Counted from the first letter of the stretch, positions 23,158 through 32,015 are shown. The stretch is DNA of 64,000 bases from Salinibacterium sp. SWN167 (GCF_015864665.1 NZ_JADYWU010000001.1:1-64000), one strand, 5' to 3'. Translations and numbers: made by a program. Notes: generated from the letters alone by a model not told the origin.

Positions 23158-24087
23158 TTAGCCCAGCAGACCCTTGTCGGTCAACCAGTCCATGGCGGCC
23201 GTTGCGGCCTGTGCCTTTTCAGTTCCTTCGACACGATCGCGCAGGGCAATCAGGTCCTCGGTCGTGAGCGCGGCCGAAATGCGGTTGAGCACGTCGGCGA
23301 GTTCATCGCTGTAAATGTTCGAGTTGAGCAGCGGCACGATGTTTTGTGCGGCGATCAAGTTCTCGGGGTCCTCCAGAACAACGAGGTTCTTCGCGACGAG
23401 GTCAGGCGAGGTCGTGAAGATGTCAGCGACCTGGACAGCGTCGTCAACGAGAGCCTTCACAGTGTCGGGTCCACCGAAGTCTTCGATCGGAACGAACGTG
23501 ATGTCCTTGAGGCCGTAGAACTCTTCGAGTCCGGGGATGCCGTAGGGAAGTTCCGCGATCTGCGGGCTAGCACCGAGGCTAAACGGTTCGATCTTCTTCA
23601 GGTCTCCGATGGAAACCAGGCCCTCGGCATCAGCAAGTTCCTGAGTGACGACGTAGGCGTCCTTGTCTTCAGCGGGCGAGGAGTCGAGCACGCGGAAACC
23701 GTCGGGAACCGTGGTTTCCAAGGCACTGTCGACGTCGGCGGTGGTGCGAGCCTCGTTTTCGGTGTCATAGAAGAACAGCAGGTTGCCGTTGTACTCGGGC
23801 ATCAAGCTGATCGAGCCATCCTCGAGCGCAGGAATGGTGGTTTGGCGTGGGCCGAGGTTGAACTTGGTCTCGACCTCAAAGCCCGCGTCTTCGAGCGCGA
23901 GAGCATAAATGTTGCCGAGGATTTCGCTCTCGGGGTAAGCAAATGAGCCGACGACGATCGCTGACGCATCCGTGGAGTCACCTGCGGAACTGTCGGTGGG
24001 GTCAGACGTTGCGCACCCGGTCAAGGCGACCACTGCTCCGGTTGCGACGGCCGCGATAGCGATCCGTGACCTCTTCATTGTGAACAT
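23158..24087 (-). CDS. Osmoprotectant (glycine betaine/choline type) binding lipoprotein
   Basis: OpuAC/OpuCC-type solute-binding lipoprotein of 309 residues. Signal peptide with lipobox LTGC (Cys near residue 25). The mature part begins IVVGSFAYPESEILGNIYALALEDAGFEVETKFNLGPRQTTIPALEDGSISLMPEYNGNLL, the typical opening of QAT-family binding proteins. Its ATG overlaps the permease stop (ATGA), so it is the last of four coupled genes. A second ATG at 24078 gives nearly the same signal peptide. Confidence 0.9.
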   Translation of the reverse strand: MFTMKRSRIAIAAVATGAVVALTGCATSDPTDSSAGDSTDASAIVVGSFAYPESEILGNIYALALEDAGFEVETKFNLGPRQTTIPALEDGSISLMPEYNGNLLFFYDTENEARTTADVDSALETTVPDGFRVLDSSPAEDKDAYVVTQELADAEGLVSIGDLKKIEPFSLGASPQIAELPYGIPGLEEFYGLKDITFVPIEDFGGPDTVKALVDDAVQVADIFTTSPDLVAKNLVVLEDPENLIAAQNIVPLLNSNIYSDELADVLNRISAALTTEDLIALRDRVEGTEKAQAATAAMDWLTDKGLLG

Positions 24088-24866
24088 CAGTTCTCCCCTT
24101 CGTGGGCGGTTGTTCCCGCCACCGCAGCGGACCCGAATGACCGGCTGCGGACGTGTGTGTTCCGGCGTGGGGCGCCGGGAGAGCTTCGGCGCTTGGTGAG
24201 CTGCTGCGCGATGGCAAAGAGGCCATCAACAACCAGCGCGAGCACCGTGACGAGAATGGCCCCGCCCAAAATGCGGTTGTTGTCATTGAGGCCGATGCCG
24301 CTCGAGATGATGGTTCCGATGCCGCCGAGCGAGATATACGACGCGATCACGGCGGTAGCAATAACTTGGAGGGCGGATGCGCGAATTCCGCCGATAATCA
24401 GCGGCAGCGAGAGCGGGATCTCGATCTGCGTCACGATCTGCAGCTCGGTCATTCCCATCGCGCGCCCGGCGTCGACCGTATTCCGATCCACCGACTCGAT
24501 CCCGGCATACGCCCCAGCCAGAATCGACGGAATAGCGAGAACGACGAGCGCGATGATGGAGGCGATGAACGCCGCGCGAGTAAACGGCACGGTTGCCCCG
24601 ACAATGACGAAGAGCGCCATCAGTAGACCCAGAGTGGGCAGCGCCCTCATTGCGCCCGTGAAGCCGATGACGAACTGGCGCCCGCGCCCGGTATGGCCGA
24701 TGTAAAAGCCCAGCGGGAGTGCGATCACCGCAGCAATGGCGACTGCCACCACGGTGTAGAGAAGGTGCTCTCCAATGCGCTCTTGGATCGGCAAAGGATT
24801 CCGCGCGCCGGCAGCGTAATTAGCGGGGTCGGTGAGCCAACGAACGGCATCGAGGAAGAACTGCAT
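24087..24866 (-). CDS. Osmoprotectant ABC transporter permease (second subunit)
   Basis: Inner-membrane permease of 259 residues with about six helices and the binding-protein-dependent transport motif VDAGRAMGMTELQIVTQIEIPLSLPLIIGGIR. IASYISLGGIGTIISSGIGLNDNNRIL is characteristic of OpuCB/OpuCD-type subunits. The C-terminus carries an extra basic tail (KRRSSPGAPRRNTHVRSRSF). It begins 3 bases after the stop of the first permease gene. Confidence 0.9.
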   Translation of the reverse strand: MQFFLDAVRWLTDPANYAAGARNPLPIQERIGEHLLYTVVAVAIAAVIALPLGFYIGHTGRGRQFVIGFTGAMRALPTLGLLMALFVIVGATVPFTRAAFIASIIALVVLAIPSILAGAYAGIESVDRNTVDAGRAMGMTELQIVTQIEIPLSLPLIIGGIRASALQVIATAVIASYISLGGIGTIISSGIGLNDNNRILGGAILVTVLALVVDGLFAIAQQLTKRRSSPGAPRRNTHVRSRSFGSAAVAGTTAHEGEN

Positions 24867-24869
24867 GGG

Positions 24870-25550
24870 CTAGACCGTCCTCTCGCGCAGAGGAAGGCGC
24901 GCCCGGGTGGACTGGCCGCCGCGACGCATCCAGGGCATGAGGAGGCGCCCAAGTAAGACAAGCAGCACGTCGAACACCAGAGCAATGAGCAGACTCGCGC
25001 CGATTCCGATCAGGATTTCCTCGAGGAAGTCCCGCTGTTTTCCATTCGTGAACAGGTATCCCAGATTGGCCGACCCGATGATCGCTCCGACCGAGACCAG
25101 CGCAATAGTGCTCGCCGAAACTACGCGCAGGCCGGCGAGCAGCACCGGCCCCGCTAGCGGAAACTCGACAAGCCAGAATCGACTCCACGCGGAATACCCC
25201 ATGGCCGTCGCCGCTTCCACAGCCGCTCCGGGCACCGCCGCGAGCGCGTCGGCCGCAGTACGCACCATCATGGCGACCGCATAGATAGTGAGCGCCACAA
25301 CAATGTTTCGGTCATCCGTAATCTTCGTGCCGAGCAGGTACGGCAGCATCACAAAGAGTGGCAGCGACGGGATCGTGTACAGCAAGCTTCCGCCAGCAAC
25401 CACCACTGATCGCATGGCCGACCAGCGATTGGCCAACCATCCCAGCGGAACGGCGATGGCGAATCCCAGCACAATGGGCAGAATGCTGAGCGCTACGTGG
25501 TTGAGCGTGAGTTCTGCCACCAACTCAAAGTTCTCGAACAGCCAACTCAT
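24870..25550 (-). CDS. Osmoprotectant ABC transporter permease (first subunit)
   Basis: Inner-membrane permease of 226 residues from the ATG at 25550 (MSWLFENFELVAE), chosen because it begins the conserved protein and lies 13 bases after the ATPase gene. Six helices; coupling loop AVEAATAMGYSAWSRFWLVEFPLAGPVLLAGLR. IIGSANLGYLFTNGKQRDFLEEILIG matches OpuCB-like permeases. Pairs with the second permease as a heterodimer. Confidence 0.9.
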   Translation of the reverse strand: MSWLFENFELVAELTLNHVALSILPIVLGFAIAVPLGWLANRWSAMRSVVVAGGSLLYTIPSLPLFVMLPYLLGTKITDDRNIVVALTIYAVAMMVRTAADALAAVPGAAVEAATAMGYSAWSRFWLVEFPLAGPVLLAGLRVVSASTIALVSVGAIIGSANLGYLFTNGKQRDFLEEILIGIGASLLIALVFDVLLVLLGRLLMPWMRRGGQSTRARLPLRERTV

Positions 25551-25563
25551 ACGAAAGCCTGCA

Positions 25564-26385
25564 TCAGTCGGCCTCGAGGATGCCGGCGGGGCGCCCATCA
25601 GCATCGACGACCAACGTCGCATTGTCACCGTCACGATGCTGCAAGCGAAGCGTGCGCTTTCCCTTGTCGGCGCCGATGAAAGTCGACACAAAATCGCTGG
25701 CTGGGTTTGCGAGAATTTCGGCCGGCGTGCCGACTTGTGCAATGACGCCGCCATCGCTGAGGATCACCACTTGATCCGCGATAGCGAATGCTTCGTCAAT
25801 ATCGTGGGTGACGAACACCGTGGTCTTGCCCAGTTCGCGCTGCAAACGGTTCAGTTCGAGTTGAAGCTCTGCTCGCACTATCGGATCAACGGCGCCGAAC
25901 GGCTCGTCCATCAGAAGAATGTCGGGGTTGTTGGCGAGCGCTCGCGCCACGCCCACGCGCTGTTGCTGGCCTCCCGAGAGCTGATCGGGGTACCGGTCTG
26001 CCAACGCGCGATCAAGCCCGACGGTGTCGAGCAGTTGCAATGCGCCCTGGCGAGCATCTTTTTTGGAAACACCAGTGAGTCGTGGAACCGAAGCAACGTT
26101 GTCAACCACGCGGCGGTGCGGAAGAAGGCCTATCGCCTGCAGCACATAGCCAATTCGACGACGCAGTGTGACGGGGTTGAAGGTGGCCACATCCTCGCCG
26201 TCGATCAGCACCTCGCCTGACGTCGGGTCGATCATGCGATTGATCATGCGGAGCAAGGTTGTTTTGCCTGAGCCAGACGAACCCACGAACACGGTTGCCT
26301 TGTGCGATGGCAGCACAAGAGAGAAGTTTTCGACCGCGAGGGTACCGTCGGGGAAGCGTTTCGTGACGTTTCTGAATTCGATCAT
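25564..26385 (-). CDS. Osmoprotectant ABC transporter ATP-binding protein
   Basis: ABC ATPase of 273 residues, first gene of the operon. Walker A GSSGSGKTTLLRMINRM, Q-loop in YVLQAIGLLPHRRV, signature LSGGQQQRVGVARAL, Walker B ILLMDEPFGAVDP, H-loop VTHD. The Q-loop and MDEPFGAVDPI are typical of OpuCA/ProV. After the nucleotide-binding domain a short 40-residue tail replaces the full tandem CBS pair found in the longest family members, so ionic-strength sensing by CBS domains is not expected. Confidence 0.92.
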   Translation of the reverse strand: MIEFRNVTKRFPDGTLAVENFSLVLPSHKATVFVGSSGSGKTTLLRMINRMIDPTSGEVLIDGEDVATFNPVTLRRRIGYVLQAIGLLPHRRVVDNVASVPRLTGVSKKDARQGALQLLDTVGLDRALADRYPDQLSGGQQQRVGVARALANNPDILLMDEPFGAVDPIVRAELQLELNRLQRELGKTTVFVTHDIDEAFAIADQVVILSDGGVIAQVGTPAEILANPASDFVSTFIGADKGKRTLRLQHRDGDNATLVVDADGRPAGILEAD

Positions 26386-26482
26386 GACCCGCAGCTCATC
26401 CCCCGTCAGCGTGACGATCGACGGGTGTCGGGCTCGCCACAGCCTCTAGTCTATTCGCTGCGGGCTGTGTCGCCCCGGGCAG

Positions 26483-27841
26483 CTACGCCATCACGCCAAT
26501 CGGCGACACCTTCCAGTCGGGGAAGATGATGCTGGCGTCGGCCGCGCTGAGATCGAGGCGGTTCATGACGACCTCGCCAAGAAGATCGCGGAAGTCGTTG
26601 CTGCCGGGAACGTCGCCGTGATCGAGCACATCAGCCCCGAGGCCCTCCCACTTGCCGTGCACGCCGCCCTTGACTCCGCCACCGAGCACCATGGCGAGGC
26701 CGCCGTGACCGTGGTCAACACCTGAGCTGTCGTTCTGACCTACGCGACGACCAAACTCACTCATGAGCACCACAGTGGTGGTGTCAGCCTTCGGGCCAAG
26801 GTCAGCGAAGAATGCCGCGAGACCGTTGCCCACAGCGCTGAGCATGTCGTGCATGTCGCCCTTGTCTGGTGTGCCGATGTCGGTGTGCATGTCCCAGCCA
26901 CCGAGATCCAACGTGCCAACCCGAAGGCCCACATTCGCCCGGATGAGGCTGGCCAACGTCGCGAGGTCGCTAGAGAAGTTGTCGTCCCCGTAGCCACGCG
27001 CTTTCGCGTCTCCAGCGGAAGCCGCAATTTCGGAGGCTTCGCTGGAGGCGCTCAAAGCGAGGTTGGCTTGCTGCGCGATCGGGTGATCTAGCCCGGTGTA
27101 GAGACTTGCAAGGGCCGTGCGAGTGGGCTCAAGGAGCGAGTCATCCACGTCAATCGCCATGCGCTCGAGGTCAGGAACAACGAGCGCATTCGAACCACCC
27201 ACGAGAGAGCGAGCAAGACGATCGCTTGCCCCCACCCCGCGCCAAGTCGTTCCTGGACCGCTCTGCTCAAGAGCGCGGTTGAGCCACCCCGTTTGCGAAG
27301 CGCTGCCAGCGGAGCCACCGCGTTCGAGGCAATCCTGCGCTTGGAAGTGGCTTCGCGAAAGGTCGGGCGTGCCGATAGCTGGCACAGCAGCGATCTTGCC
27401 CTGAGCCATCATCGGCTTCAAGGCAGACAGCGCCGGGTGCAACCCGAAACCGCGTTCGAAGGCAATGAGACCCGAGTTCTCTTTGACCGCGATGCCGGGG
27501 CGTGCCTTCAAGAGGTCAGCGTCGGTAGCCGGAACCAGCACGGAGAGACCGTCCATTCCACCGCGGAGGAAGACCACGATAAGCGCACCCGTGTCAGGCG
27601 AGCCGGGGGCCGCGTACGACGCCTGCGTGGTCACGATCTGGGAGCCGATAGCGGCGACTCCGGCCATGAGCCCGCCCTGCAGCATCCGTCGGCGGGTAAA
27701 GCCTTTCGACCAGAGCTCGCGTCGTGCCGTCTCCTCGGCCACCACAATCTCGCTATGGGCTCGCACTGCGGAATCTAAATCAGTCGGACCCAACTGTCGC
27801 CAGTCTGGGCAGTCAGGGTGAAGGAAACGGGTCTCGGTCAT
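26483..27841 (-). CDS. DUF1501 family protein (secreted, Tat-type signal)
   Basis: Protein of 452 residues of the sulfatase-like DUF1501 family. A twin-arginine-type motif TRRRMLQGGLMAGVAAIG lies at about residues 49-66, after an unusually long polar leader; export by Tat is inferred. The core starts LIVVFLRGGMDGLSVLVPATD and contains LGGWDMHTD, VVLMSEFGRR and DHGHGGLAMVLGGGVKGG, the alkaline-phosphatase-superfamily positions of the family. Typically encoded next to a DUF1800 protein, as here. Function is unproven. Confidence 0.87.
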   Translation of the reverse strand: MTETRFLHPDCPDWRQLGPTDLDSAVRAHSEIVVAEETARRELWSKGFTRRRMLQGGLMAGVAAIGSQIVTTQASYAAPGSPDTGALIVVFLRGGMDGLSVLVPATDADLLKARPGIAVKENSGLIAFERGFGLHPALSALKPMMAQGKIAAVPAIGTPDLSRSHFQAQDCLERGGSAGSASQTGWLNRALEQSGPGTTWRGVGASDRLARSLVGGSNALVVPDLERMAIDVDDSLLEPTRTALASLYTGLDHPIAQQANLALSASSEASEIAASAGDAKARGYGDDNFSSDLATLASLIRANVGLRVGTLDLGGWDMHTDIGTPDKGDMHDMLSAVGNGLAAFFADLGPKADTTTVVLMSEFGRRVGQNDSSGVDHGHGGLAMVLGGGVKGGVHGKWEGLGADVLDHGDVPGSNDFRDLLGEVVMNRLDLSAADASIIFPDWKVSPIGVMA

Positions 27842-27896
27842 TAGAGGGTTCTTTCTCGAGTCGGGTTCGAGCTACAGGGGAGGGTGAGTCTGGTCA

Positions 27897-27948
27897 GCGC
27901 AGTCGATTAGCGCAGTTGATTAGCGCGGTCGATCAGCGCAGTTGGAAA
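27897..27948. repeat. Four 13-bp tandem repeats across the DUF1800 stop codon
   Basis: Units GCGCAGTCGATTA, GCGCAGTTGATTA, GCGCGGTCGATCA and GCGCAGTTGGAAA begin at 27897, 27910, 27923 and 27936. The last unit lies in the end of the DUF1800 gene and the others follow its stop codon at 27933-27935, so the array looks like amplification of the gene's own 3' end. Confidence 0.75.
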
Positions 27949-29852
27949 TAGGGCGAGTCGAGCACGAGGGCCGCGAGAGCGGGGACCTGCCACGCATCGC
28001 CCGCTTCGGCTTCAGTAGAACCGTCAGCATCGAGATACGACAGCAGCACAGCGCGATGGGTATCACTGAGCGGACGGCCGATCATGCGCTGAGCGATGCT
28101 GTCGACCCATTGGGCGTTCGTCTGCCCCGTGGTCGGCACGAGTTCTTCGCTGAGCTTGGCGGGTGGGGTGAGTCCCTTCATCCAGCCACCGGTCAAGCTC
28201 CGGTGCAGGTTCCACCGCGACACTGTCTGGCTGGCAGAAAGCCAGGCTCCGGTGACGTCGGGGAAACCATTGGGCGGGGTCCACGTGAGAGGCGCGTGCC
28301 CAAGATTCTGAAGAACCCAGTAGAGATTTTTGGCACCATCAGCAAGCTTGTCGCTGGGCTGAGCGCCAACCGCACGGGCCGCCCCCACCGCATCTTCGAG
28401 CGGCCGGCGCGCTTTCTCTCCGATTGCCGACCAGAACTCGTCGCTGGCAAAAAGCTGCTTGAGCACGGGAAGGATCGCGGTGTCGTTGTCGAGGTAGGTC
28501 TGAGCCAAGCGATCGAGCAAAGCCTGGGGCGGCGAATCCGAAACGAATCGAACTGCAAGCTTTCGGACGACCGTCGCTGCAGTTGCGGGGTGATGCGCCA
28601 GCACGCTCACGTAGCGGTCGCCCATTTCGAGCCCGCCCTCAGCGGTAGTGTTTTCGTCGGTAAAGAACGACGTGGCGACGGGGCCGACGTAATGGCGATC
28701 CGCGCGATAGCGGAATTCGCCGGTCTCATAGTCAATCCCGCGGCCCGAGAGGATCATGGCGCTATTGCGCACATCATCCTCGGTGTAGCCCGACGCGACT
28801 CCCAGCGTGTGGAGCTCAAGCAACTCACGACCGAGGTTCTCGTTGACATTCCCCTTGTTTGACTGCTCGTTGTTGAGGTAGGTCAACATGGCGGGGTGTC
28901 GCATCGCCGCATACAGCATGGCGGAATACGTGCCGAGAGCGTTCGCCCGAATAACCGAGTTCGCATAGTCGGGCCCCGTGGCCCACACGCTGTCTGATGG
29001 CGTAGTCACATTCAGCAGGTTCGAGAACACATCGACAACGACTTCAAACAGCTGGCGCTTGCTGAAGACCTGTGCCGCCAAGGTTCCTTGGCCGGTCTGA
29101 CGTGCAGCATCCCAGCTGTATTGCTTGATAGAGGAGCGCACTTTGGCAGTAGACGACTTCGCGAGAGGGAAGGCAGCCCACGCTGCATCGCCATCCGGGT
29201 CTGCGATGGATGCCGGAGCAAGTTGTGCGCCCAACCACTTGTCGATTCCCATCGACGAGAGGTCAACGAAGTCGCTGCTGCGCGGGCCAAAAGTCGCGCG
29301 CGCCAGCAAGTGAGAGTGGGTTTCGTCGTTGTCGGCGACGCCGGTGGAGATAACCTCGGGAGCGGTCGACCCCTTTTGCGGTGTTGGCTTGGTCGCGGGC
29401 TTAGCCGCTGATGGCGTGTCAGCACGGGGCGTCGTGCCGGTTCCTGCGCCCGGATTCGCGTAACTCTGGTCGCGGTCGGCGGGCGGGTTTGCCGTTGCCG
29501 GCGAGCGCGGGTCTTGAGTCGCCGGCGGGTTCGTGCCCCCGGTGGGGTTCTTCGTGGCCGGCGGGTTCGTGGATGTCGCGCTCGGTGTCGGAGTGGTCGG
29601 CACTGGGGTGTTGCGAGGCGCAGACCCGGTAGCCGGAGGAGCCGCAGGAGGGCTCGCGCCATCCGGAAGCAGAGAGAGGGTGCTCGCCGGACCAAATGCG
29701 GCACTGCTCGCGGCGGCCGCACCGACGGCGGCAAGAGCTGCGATGCCACTCGTGATAATCATGCGACGAGCGAGTAGAGCCTCGCCGTCACCTCGCGGAC
29801 GTACGTCGGGATCTACAGGAGGATTCACGCCAAAGTCCTTCGTCGGGCTCAC
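27933..29852 (-). CDS. DUF1800 family protein (secreted, Pro/Thr-rich linker)
   Basis: Protein of 639 residues. An N-terminal ARRMIITSGIAALAAVGAAAASSAAFG stretch (about 28-54) is a Tat-like or uncleaved signal. Residues 65-165 form a low-complexity Pro/Thr/Ala linker with repeated NPPAT. The DUF1800 core follows: HLLARATFGP, the NVNENLGRELLELHTLG motif and YTEDDVRNSAMILSG, ending WQVPALAALVLDSPYFQLR. GTG at 29852 is taken, but the GTG at 29828 has a better AAGGA site and would remove eight residues. Partner of the DUF1501 gene downstream, 91 bases away. Biological role unknown. Confidence 0.85.
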   Translation of the reverse strand: MSPTKDFGVNPPVDPDVRPRGDGEALLARRMIITSGIAALAAVGAAAASSAAFGPASTLSLLPDGASPPAAPPATGSAPRNTPVPTTPTPSATSTNPPATKNPTGGTNPPATQDPRSPATANPPADRDQSYANPGAGTGTTPRADTPSAAKPATKPTPQKGSTAPEVISTGVADNDETHSHLLARATFGPRSSDFVDLSSMGIDKWLGAQLAPASIADPDGDAAWAAFPLAKSSTAKVRSSIKQYSWDAARQTGQGTLAAQVFSKRQLFEVVVDVFSNLLNVTTPSDSVWATGPDYANSVIRANALGTYSAMLYAAMRHPAMLTYLNNEQSNKGNVNENLGRELLELHTLGVASGYTEDDVRNSAMILSGRGIDYETGEFRYRADRHYVGPVATSFFTDENTTAEGGLEMGDRYVSVLAHHPATAATVVRKLAVRFVSDSPPQALLDRLAQTYLDNDTAILPVLKQLFASDEFWSAIGEKARRPLEDAVGAARAVGAQPSDKLADGAKNLYWVLQNLGHAPLTWTPPNGFPDVTGAWLSASQTVSRWNLHRSLTGGWMKGLTPPAKLSEELVPTTGQTNAQWVDSIAQRMIGRPLSDTHRAVLLSYLDADGSTEAEAGDAWQVPALAALVLDSPYFQLR

Positions 29853-29943
29853 GTACGCCGGTGTCGACTAGGTTTCGACAGCCACTCACGCACTACTGAA
29901 TAACGATTCAGCATCGACCCTATGGGGAGAAACACCCCCTGTC

Positions 29944-29960
29944 TACCCCCATCGGGGGTA
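29944..29960. promoter_or_regulatory. TACCCCC-ATC-GGGGGTA palindrome upstream of the DUF1800/DUF1501 pair
   Basis: Perfect 7-base arms around a 3-base centre, 92 bases upstream of the DUF1800 start. C-run/G-run symmetric sites of this kind are bound by LuxR-type regulators such as RamA. It could alternatively be a terminator-like hairpin, but no gene ends into it on the plus strand. Confidence 0.4.
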
Positions 29961-30007
29961 CACGCGGGTAATTGTGAAAATCTTTCGCCCGCCACGGCGT
30001 GCACGGC

Positions 30008-30544
30008 TCAGCGCGCGGGCGCTACCGTTCCGCGCGCGGGATAATCGGTATCAGTGACGTACTCGAGACCATGAATGATGGCTTTCACCGGCATCCGACC
30101 AAACGGCATGCTGGAAACAGTAGTCCAGAACACGGTGTTGTCGGCGTCAAGAATGAACATGCCCGGCTCGCTAAACAGCTCCGGTTCGCCCTTCTTGAAC
30201 CCGCTGGAGAGGAAGAGACCCCACTCGCGAGCTTGCTCCTCGCTCAGCCCATAGGCGAGAGGAAGCCGCGAGAGCTCCCAGTCTTCGATCGAAATCGTGG
30301 CGCGCTTGAGAGTGTCCATGCTGATGGCCACAATGCGCCCCACTCCGGCTTCGCGCAATGCATCCATATTCTCGTCAAGCTCACGCAACTGCTTGCGGCA
30401 CACCGGGCAGTGAAGGCCCCGATAGAAAACGAGAAGAGTAAAACGGCCATCGGCGCCCGTTCCCAGCGCGAGATCCTCAAGGAAACCTCCGCGCGCGAGC
30501 GGCAACGAAAGAGCGGGAGGTTGGGTGCGCGGCAGAATAGTCAT
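30008..30544 (-). CDS. Peroxiredoxin-like thioredoxin-fold protein (AhpC/TSA family)
   Basis: Soluble protein of 178 residues. The thioredoxin-like core has LLVFYRGLHCPVCRKQLREL, with a CPVC pair at the position of the peroxidatic cysteine, then GVGRIVAISMDTL and a C-terminal FILDADNTVFWTTVSSMPFGRMP. It belongs with the peroxiredoxin-like branch that uses CxxC rather than the classical TxxC site. A role in peroxide or thiol chemistry is likely; the electron donor is unknown. Monocistronic, 30 bases from the YaeQ gene on the same strand. Confidence 0.8.
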   Translation of the reverse strand: MTILPRTQPPALSLPLARGGFLEDLALGTGADGRFTLLVFYRGLHCPVCRKQLRELDENMDALREAGVGRIVAISMDTLKRATISIEDWELSRLPLAYGLSEEQAREWGLFLSSGFKKGEPELFSEPGMFILDADNTVFWTTVSSMPFGRMPVKAIIHGLEYVTDTDYPARGTVAPAR

Positions 30545-30574
30545 CTTCTACCCCAACATAGCGGTGGGCGGCAT

Positions 30575-31114
30575 TCATTCCACGTCGTGGCTATGCAGTG
30601 CCGAACTCACCGTGGTGCCGTTGAGCTCGAGATACAGCTGCCCCTCCGTCACCGACAGGGTGACAGCGTTGCGTCGCTCCAGGGCGGCCACAGCGTCTTC
30701 GATGAAGCCGGGATCAAAGCTGCGGAAGACAATTTCGCTCGCATTGTGAATCTTCTTGCCTGCCCACGGAGCTGCAACCTTTACCGGGTCACGGTGCGTG
30801 TAGATGGCGACCCTGTCGGCCAGTTTGCTTCCGTAGTGGAGTCGGGCGGCATCCGGTGCACCGATTTCAATCCAGGCCGTAATCGTGCCGGTGAGGTCGC
30901 GAACCAGAACTGCAGGTTCATTGGTCGACGAGACTCCCTCGCTGAATGCGACTCCCTCTTCGAATTCGAGGCAATACGCGAGCACACGAGTCATCATGTA
31001 CAAGTCTGTTTCAGAGGGATGCCGCGCGACGCGAAGCGTGAAGTCGTCGTAAACCCCGCGGTCCACATCCGCCAATTGCACCGTGAAAGTGTGGATCGTT
31101 GAGCCAGTTGCCAT
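30575..31114 (-). CDS. yaeQ: YaeQ family protein
   Basis: Protein of 179 residues matching YaeQ over its full length: FTVQLADVDRGVYDDFTLRVARHPSETDLYMMTRVLAYCLEFEEGVAFSEGVSSTNEPAVLVRDLTGTITAWIEIG, then KKIHNASEI and FIEDAVAALERRNAVTLSVTEGQLYLEL. The fold is a variant of the PD-(D/E)XK nuclease superfamily, with candidate acidic residues in the EP and WIEIG region; a nuclease activity is not established. ATG start. Confidence 0.88.
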   Translation of the reverse strand: MATGSTIHTFTVQLADVDRGVYDDFTLRVARHPSETDLYMMTRVLAYCLEFEEGVAFSEGVSSTNEPAVLVRDLTGTITAWIEIGAPDAARLHYGSKLADRVAIYTHRDPVKVAAPWAGKKIHNASEIVFRSFDPGFIEDAVAALERRNAVTLSVTEGQLYLELNGTTVSSALHSHDVE

Positions 31115-31177
31115 AACGCCCGAGCCTAGCCTGTGGACGCGCCGGCGCTAGCCAGCGCTCAGGCGCCAGCCATGCGC

Positions 31178-31804
31178 TCAGGAAGCAGCGACGACGGCAT
31201 CCGCTCGCTGGCGCGTCGTGCGGATGAGCACAGCATTGGGTTCGTCGACCTCGGTAACCCAGCGGGCGGCATCCGCCTCCGAACGCCCGTAACGCTCGTG
31301 ACGGGCCACGAGCCTGTCGCGCCGAAGGTCGTCATTGATGTCGAGATACCAGACCTCATCAAGCAGGGGTCGTATCGCACCCCAGCCGGCATTGTCGTGG
31401 AGAAGGTAGTTGCCTTCCGTCACGATCAACGGGGCATCGCCGGGGAGCAGAACCGCGCCAGCGATGGCGGCGTCGATCGCTCGATCGAATCGCGGAACGA
31501 CGACAGTCTCCCCGGCACGCAGCCGACGCAGTGTTGAGGCAAGGCCTTCAACATCGAAAGTCCCCGGCGCACCCTTCTTGTTCCGAAGGCCTAGACGGTC
31601 GAGGTGTTCATTGGCGAAGTGGAAACCATCCATCGGGAGGATGGGCACCGCGAGCTTCTCCGCGAACGTCGACTTACCTGCCCCGGGCGGCCCGACAACG
31701 CCAAGCAGAAAGGGCGCACCGCTTGTGCGCTCGCTCAGCAACTCGATTCGCGCGGCCGCTTCGGCGACGGTGTAGGTTTTCACGACGTCCCTTCGCGTTG
31801 GCAA
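31178..31804 (-). CDS. P-loop nucleoside/sugar kinase-like protein
   Basis: Cytosolic P-loop kinase of 208 residues in the uridine kinase/phosphoribulokinase/pantothenate kinase group. Walker A GPPGAGKSTFAEKL near residue 38, the substrate region PMDGFHFANEHLDRLG, RKGAP-type loop LRNKKGAPGTFDVEG, FDRAIDAA, IVTEGNYLL (Walker B-like), and the lid with RDRLVARHERYGRS. Such proteins are usually annotated as nucleoside/nucleotide kinases; the true substrate may be a sugar such as fructose. The first residues (MPTRRDVVKTYT) may be shortened to a GTG at VVKTYT. Confidence 0.82.
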   Translation of the reverse strand: MPTRRDVVKTYTVAEAAARIELLSERTSGAPFLLGVVGPPGAGKSTFAEKLAVPILPMDGFHFANEHLDRLGLRNKKGAPGTFDVEGLASTLRRLRAGETVVVPRFDRAIDAAIAGAVLLPGDAPLIVTEGNYLLHDNAGWGAIRPLLDEVWYLDINDDLRRDRLVARHERYGRSEADAARWVTEVDEPNAVLIRTTRQRADAVVAAS

Positions 31805-31823
31805 TGATCACCGCTCTTAACGC

Positions 31824-31855
31824 AAGAAAACCCTTGAACAATCAAGGGTTTTCTT
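31824..31855 (-). terminator. Terminator of tRNA-Ser(GCT)
   Basis: Perfect 14-bp stem AAGAAAACCCTTGA (31824-31837) with TCAAGGGTTTTCTT (31842-31855), loop of 4. On the minus strand the hairpin ends in TTTTCTT, 8 bases downstream of the tRNA. Confidence 0.85.
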
Positions 31856-31862
31856 TGCAGAG

Positions 31863-31951
31863 CGGAGACGGAGAGATTTGAACTCTCGGTACCCTTACGG
31901 GTACTCCACCTTAGCAGGGTGGTGCACTAGGCCGGACTATGCGACGTCTCC
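31863..31951 (-). tRNA. tRNA-Ser (anticodon GCT)
   Basis: 89-base type II tRNA. Acceptor GGAGACG/CGTCTCC with discriminator G, anticodon stem CCACC/GGTGG around loop CTGCTAA giving GCT, long variable arm TACCC-GTAA-GGGTA, T loop TTCAAAT. A TATGAT -10-like element lies about 17 bases upstream on the minus strand. No encoded CCA. Confidence 0.95.
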
Positions 31952-32015
31952 AGACGTACTCAGCAATCATAACCGCTTAGGAGCGGAACGACGAACCGAG
32001 CCGCAAATAGAACGA

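Noticed and set aside
27897-27948. Possible CRISPR-like array
   Set aside because: Units are 13 bp, contiguous and without spacers; it is a simple tandem repeat.
29012-29749. Arg/Pro-rich frame overlapping the DUF1800 linker
   Set aside because: Out-of-frame reading of the Pro/Thr linker codons; no start site or homology.
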